From Brevibacillus humidisoli (GTDB lineage Bacteria > Bacillota > Bacilli > Brevibacillales > Brevibacillaceae): a DNA stretch of 64,000 bases. The notes below the pieces were generated by a model that was not told the DNA's origin, ran no database searches, and saw only the letters and a program-made list of their open reading frames with translations. The position numbers and the translations under genes are program-made. The stretch covers positions 1,941,970 to 2,005,969 of the forward strand of contig NZ_CP087263.1 of the NCBI RefSeq assembly GCF_020923435.1, read 5' to 3'. The number at the start of each line of letters is the position of its first letter. Position 1 is the stretch's first letter. This document shows, one piece after another, positions 63,708 through 64,000 of the stretch.

Positions 63708-64000
63708 GCGCGATCCCTCCTGCTACCTCTCGAATCTGCTGTAATTTCCGGCTGACCTCGCCGCTGTCTACCAATTCTGCAGCCAGTGTTACTCCATCCG
63801 CAATCGAGTCCGCCCGATCAGTGAGATAGAGAATCGCCCCGGCATTGAGCAGTACGATGTCCCGGGCGGCACCGCTGTTCCCGGTAAAGATGCCCTCGAT
63901 AATCCTGGCGTTTTCCGCTGCATCCCCGCCCATCAACTGCTCACTGCGGAAACGTCCCAAACCAAACTGTTCCGGTGCGATTTCCAACTGTGTAATTTGA
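63697..64000 (-). CDS. trpD: Anthranilate phosphoribosyltransferase (C-terminal part only)
   Basis: Only about 100 C-terminal residues are in the window; the frame runs off the right edge. They include QFGLGRFRSEQLMGGDAAEN and DIVLLNAGAILYLTDRADSI, which match the TrpD C-terminal helical domain. It transfers the phosphoribosyl group to anthranilate. The TTG at 63987 is internal and not the true start. The rest of the trp operon (trpE and the beginning of trpD) lies to the right. Confidence 0.93.
   Translation of the reverse strand, partial: QITQLEIAPEQFGLGRFRSEQLMGGDAAENARIIEGIFTGNSGAARDIVLLNAGAILYLTDRADSIADGVTLAAELVDSGEVSRKLQQIREVAGGIAHAS

Noticed and set aside
1-64000. tRNA, rRNA, T-box leaders, insertion sequences, prophage
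   Set aside because: No cloverleaf, T-box core, transposase or phage gene was seen in any gap or frame. The fibre-like gene has no phage neighbours.

Overview
The window looks like chromosomal DNA from a spore-forming, aerobic member of the Bacillales, most like Brevibacillus or a relative. The evidence is bacillithiol synthesis genes (bshA, bshB1), a Bacillus-type menaquinol:cytochrome c reductase (qcrABC), the sporulation gene ypjB, Bacillus-type ribosome binding sites, and moderate GC content. From right to left the minus strand follows the Bacillus subtilis order trpDCFBA-hisC-tyrA-aroA ... ypiA-ypiF-qcrABC-ypjABCD-dapB-mgsA-bshB1-bshA-cca-birA-panBCD-dinG ... ypmB-aspB-asnS-dnaD. That synteny fixes most gene identities. 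The genus is inferred from the overall look and was not tested by a search. I see no rRNA, tRNA, CRISPR array, insertion sequence or prophage.

Layout. 1-3.0 kb: a LysR regulator, cut by the left edge, diverges from leuCD. 3.0-8.85 kb: a small ORF, a YngI-type acyl-CoA synthetase, a membrane-anchored protein, yajQ, and a four-gene envelope operon (unknown protein, YgiB-like lipoprotein, YgiC/YjfC-like ATP-grasp ligase, DUF350 membrane protein). This operon is read from what looks like an extracytoplasmic-function (ECF) sigma promoter. 9.0-18.2 kb: an RND efflux pump with its adaptor, a RodA/FtsW-family protein, oligoendopeptidase F, a coiled-coil protein, dnaD, and a structured intergenic region. 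18.3-25.4 kb: asnS, aspB, a fibre-like protein of 46 exact decapeptide repeats, and an FtsH-like AAA protease encoded with a separate membrane-anchored partner. 25.6-35.4 kb: an alpha/beta hydrolase, ypmB, mtaD, rex, a metallo-beta-lactamase-fold protein that has lost its metal ligands, dinG and a TPR protein. 35.4-48.7 kb: panBCD with structured leaders, birA, cca, bacillithiol genes, mgsA, dapB, the ypjABCD genes and qcrABC. 48.8-56.5 kb: the ypiF/IDEAL/TPR genes, then a block absent at this place in B. subtilis, made of an ECF sigma and anti-sigma pair, a degenerate amidohydrolase, an ABC-class ATPase, and a small-RNA or attenuator unit. 56.6-64.0 kb: aroA, tyrA, hisC, trpA, trpB, trpF, trpC and the end of trpD.

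How the parts work together. The right third makes aromatic amino acids from the end of the shikimate pathway. The centre supplies cofactors (pantothenate, biotin attachment, bacillithiol), lysine and cell-wall precursors, tRNA maturation, respiration and redox control. The insertions into this conserved backbone carry the least-understood genes. Two promoters share the pattern GCAAC, 16 bases, CG(G)TAT: one precedes the ECF sigma gene itself and the other precedes the YgiB/YgiC/DUF350 operon 44 kb away. This suggests that the sigma factor encoded here controls that envelope operon. Other notable points are the decapeptide fibre with a lectin-like C-terminal end, the FtsH-like protease whose external domain seems to sit in a separate protein, and several riboregulator-like leaders (panB, the panD/TPR junction, the ABC-ATPase gene, the amidohydrolase gene).
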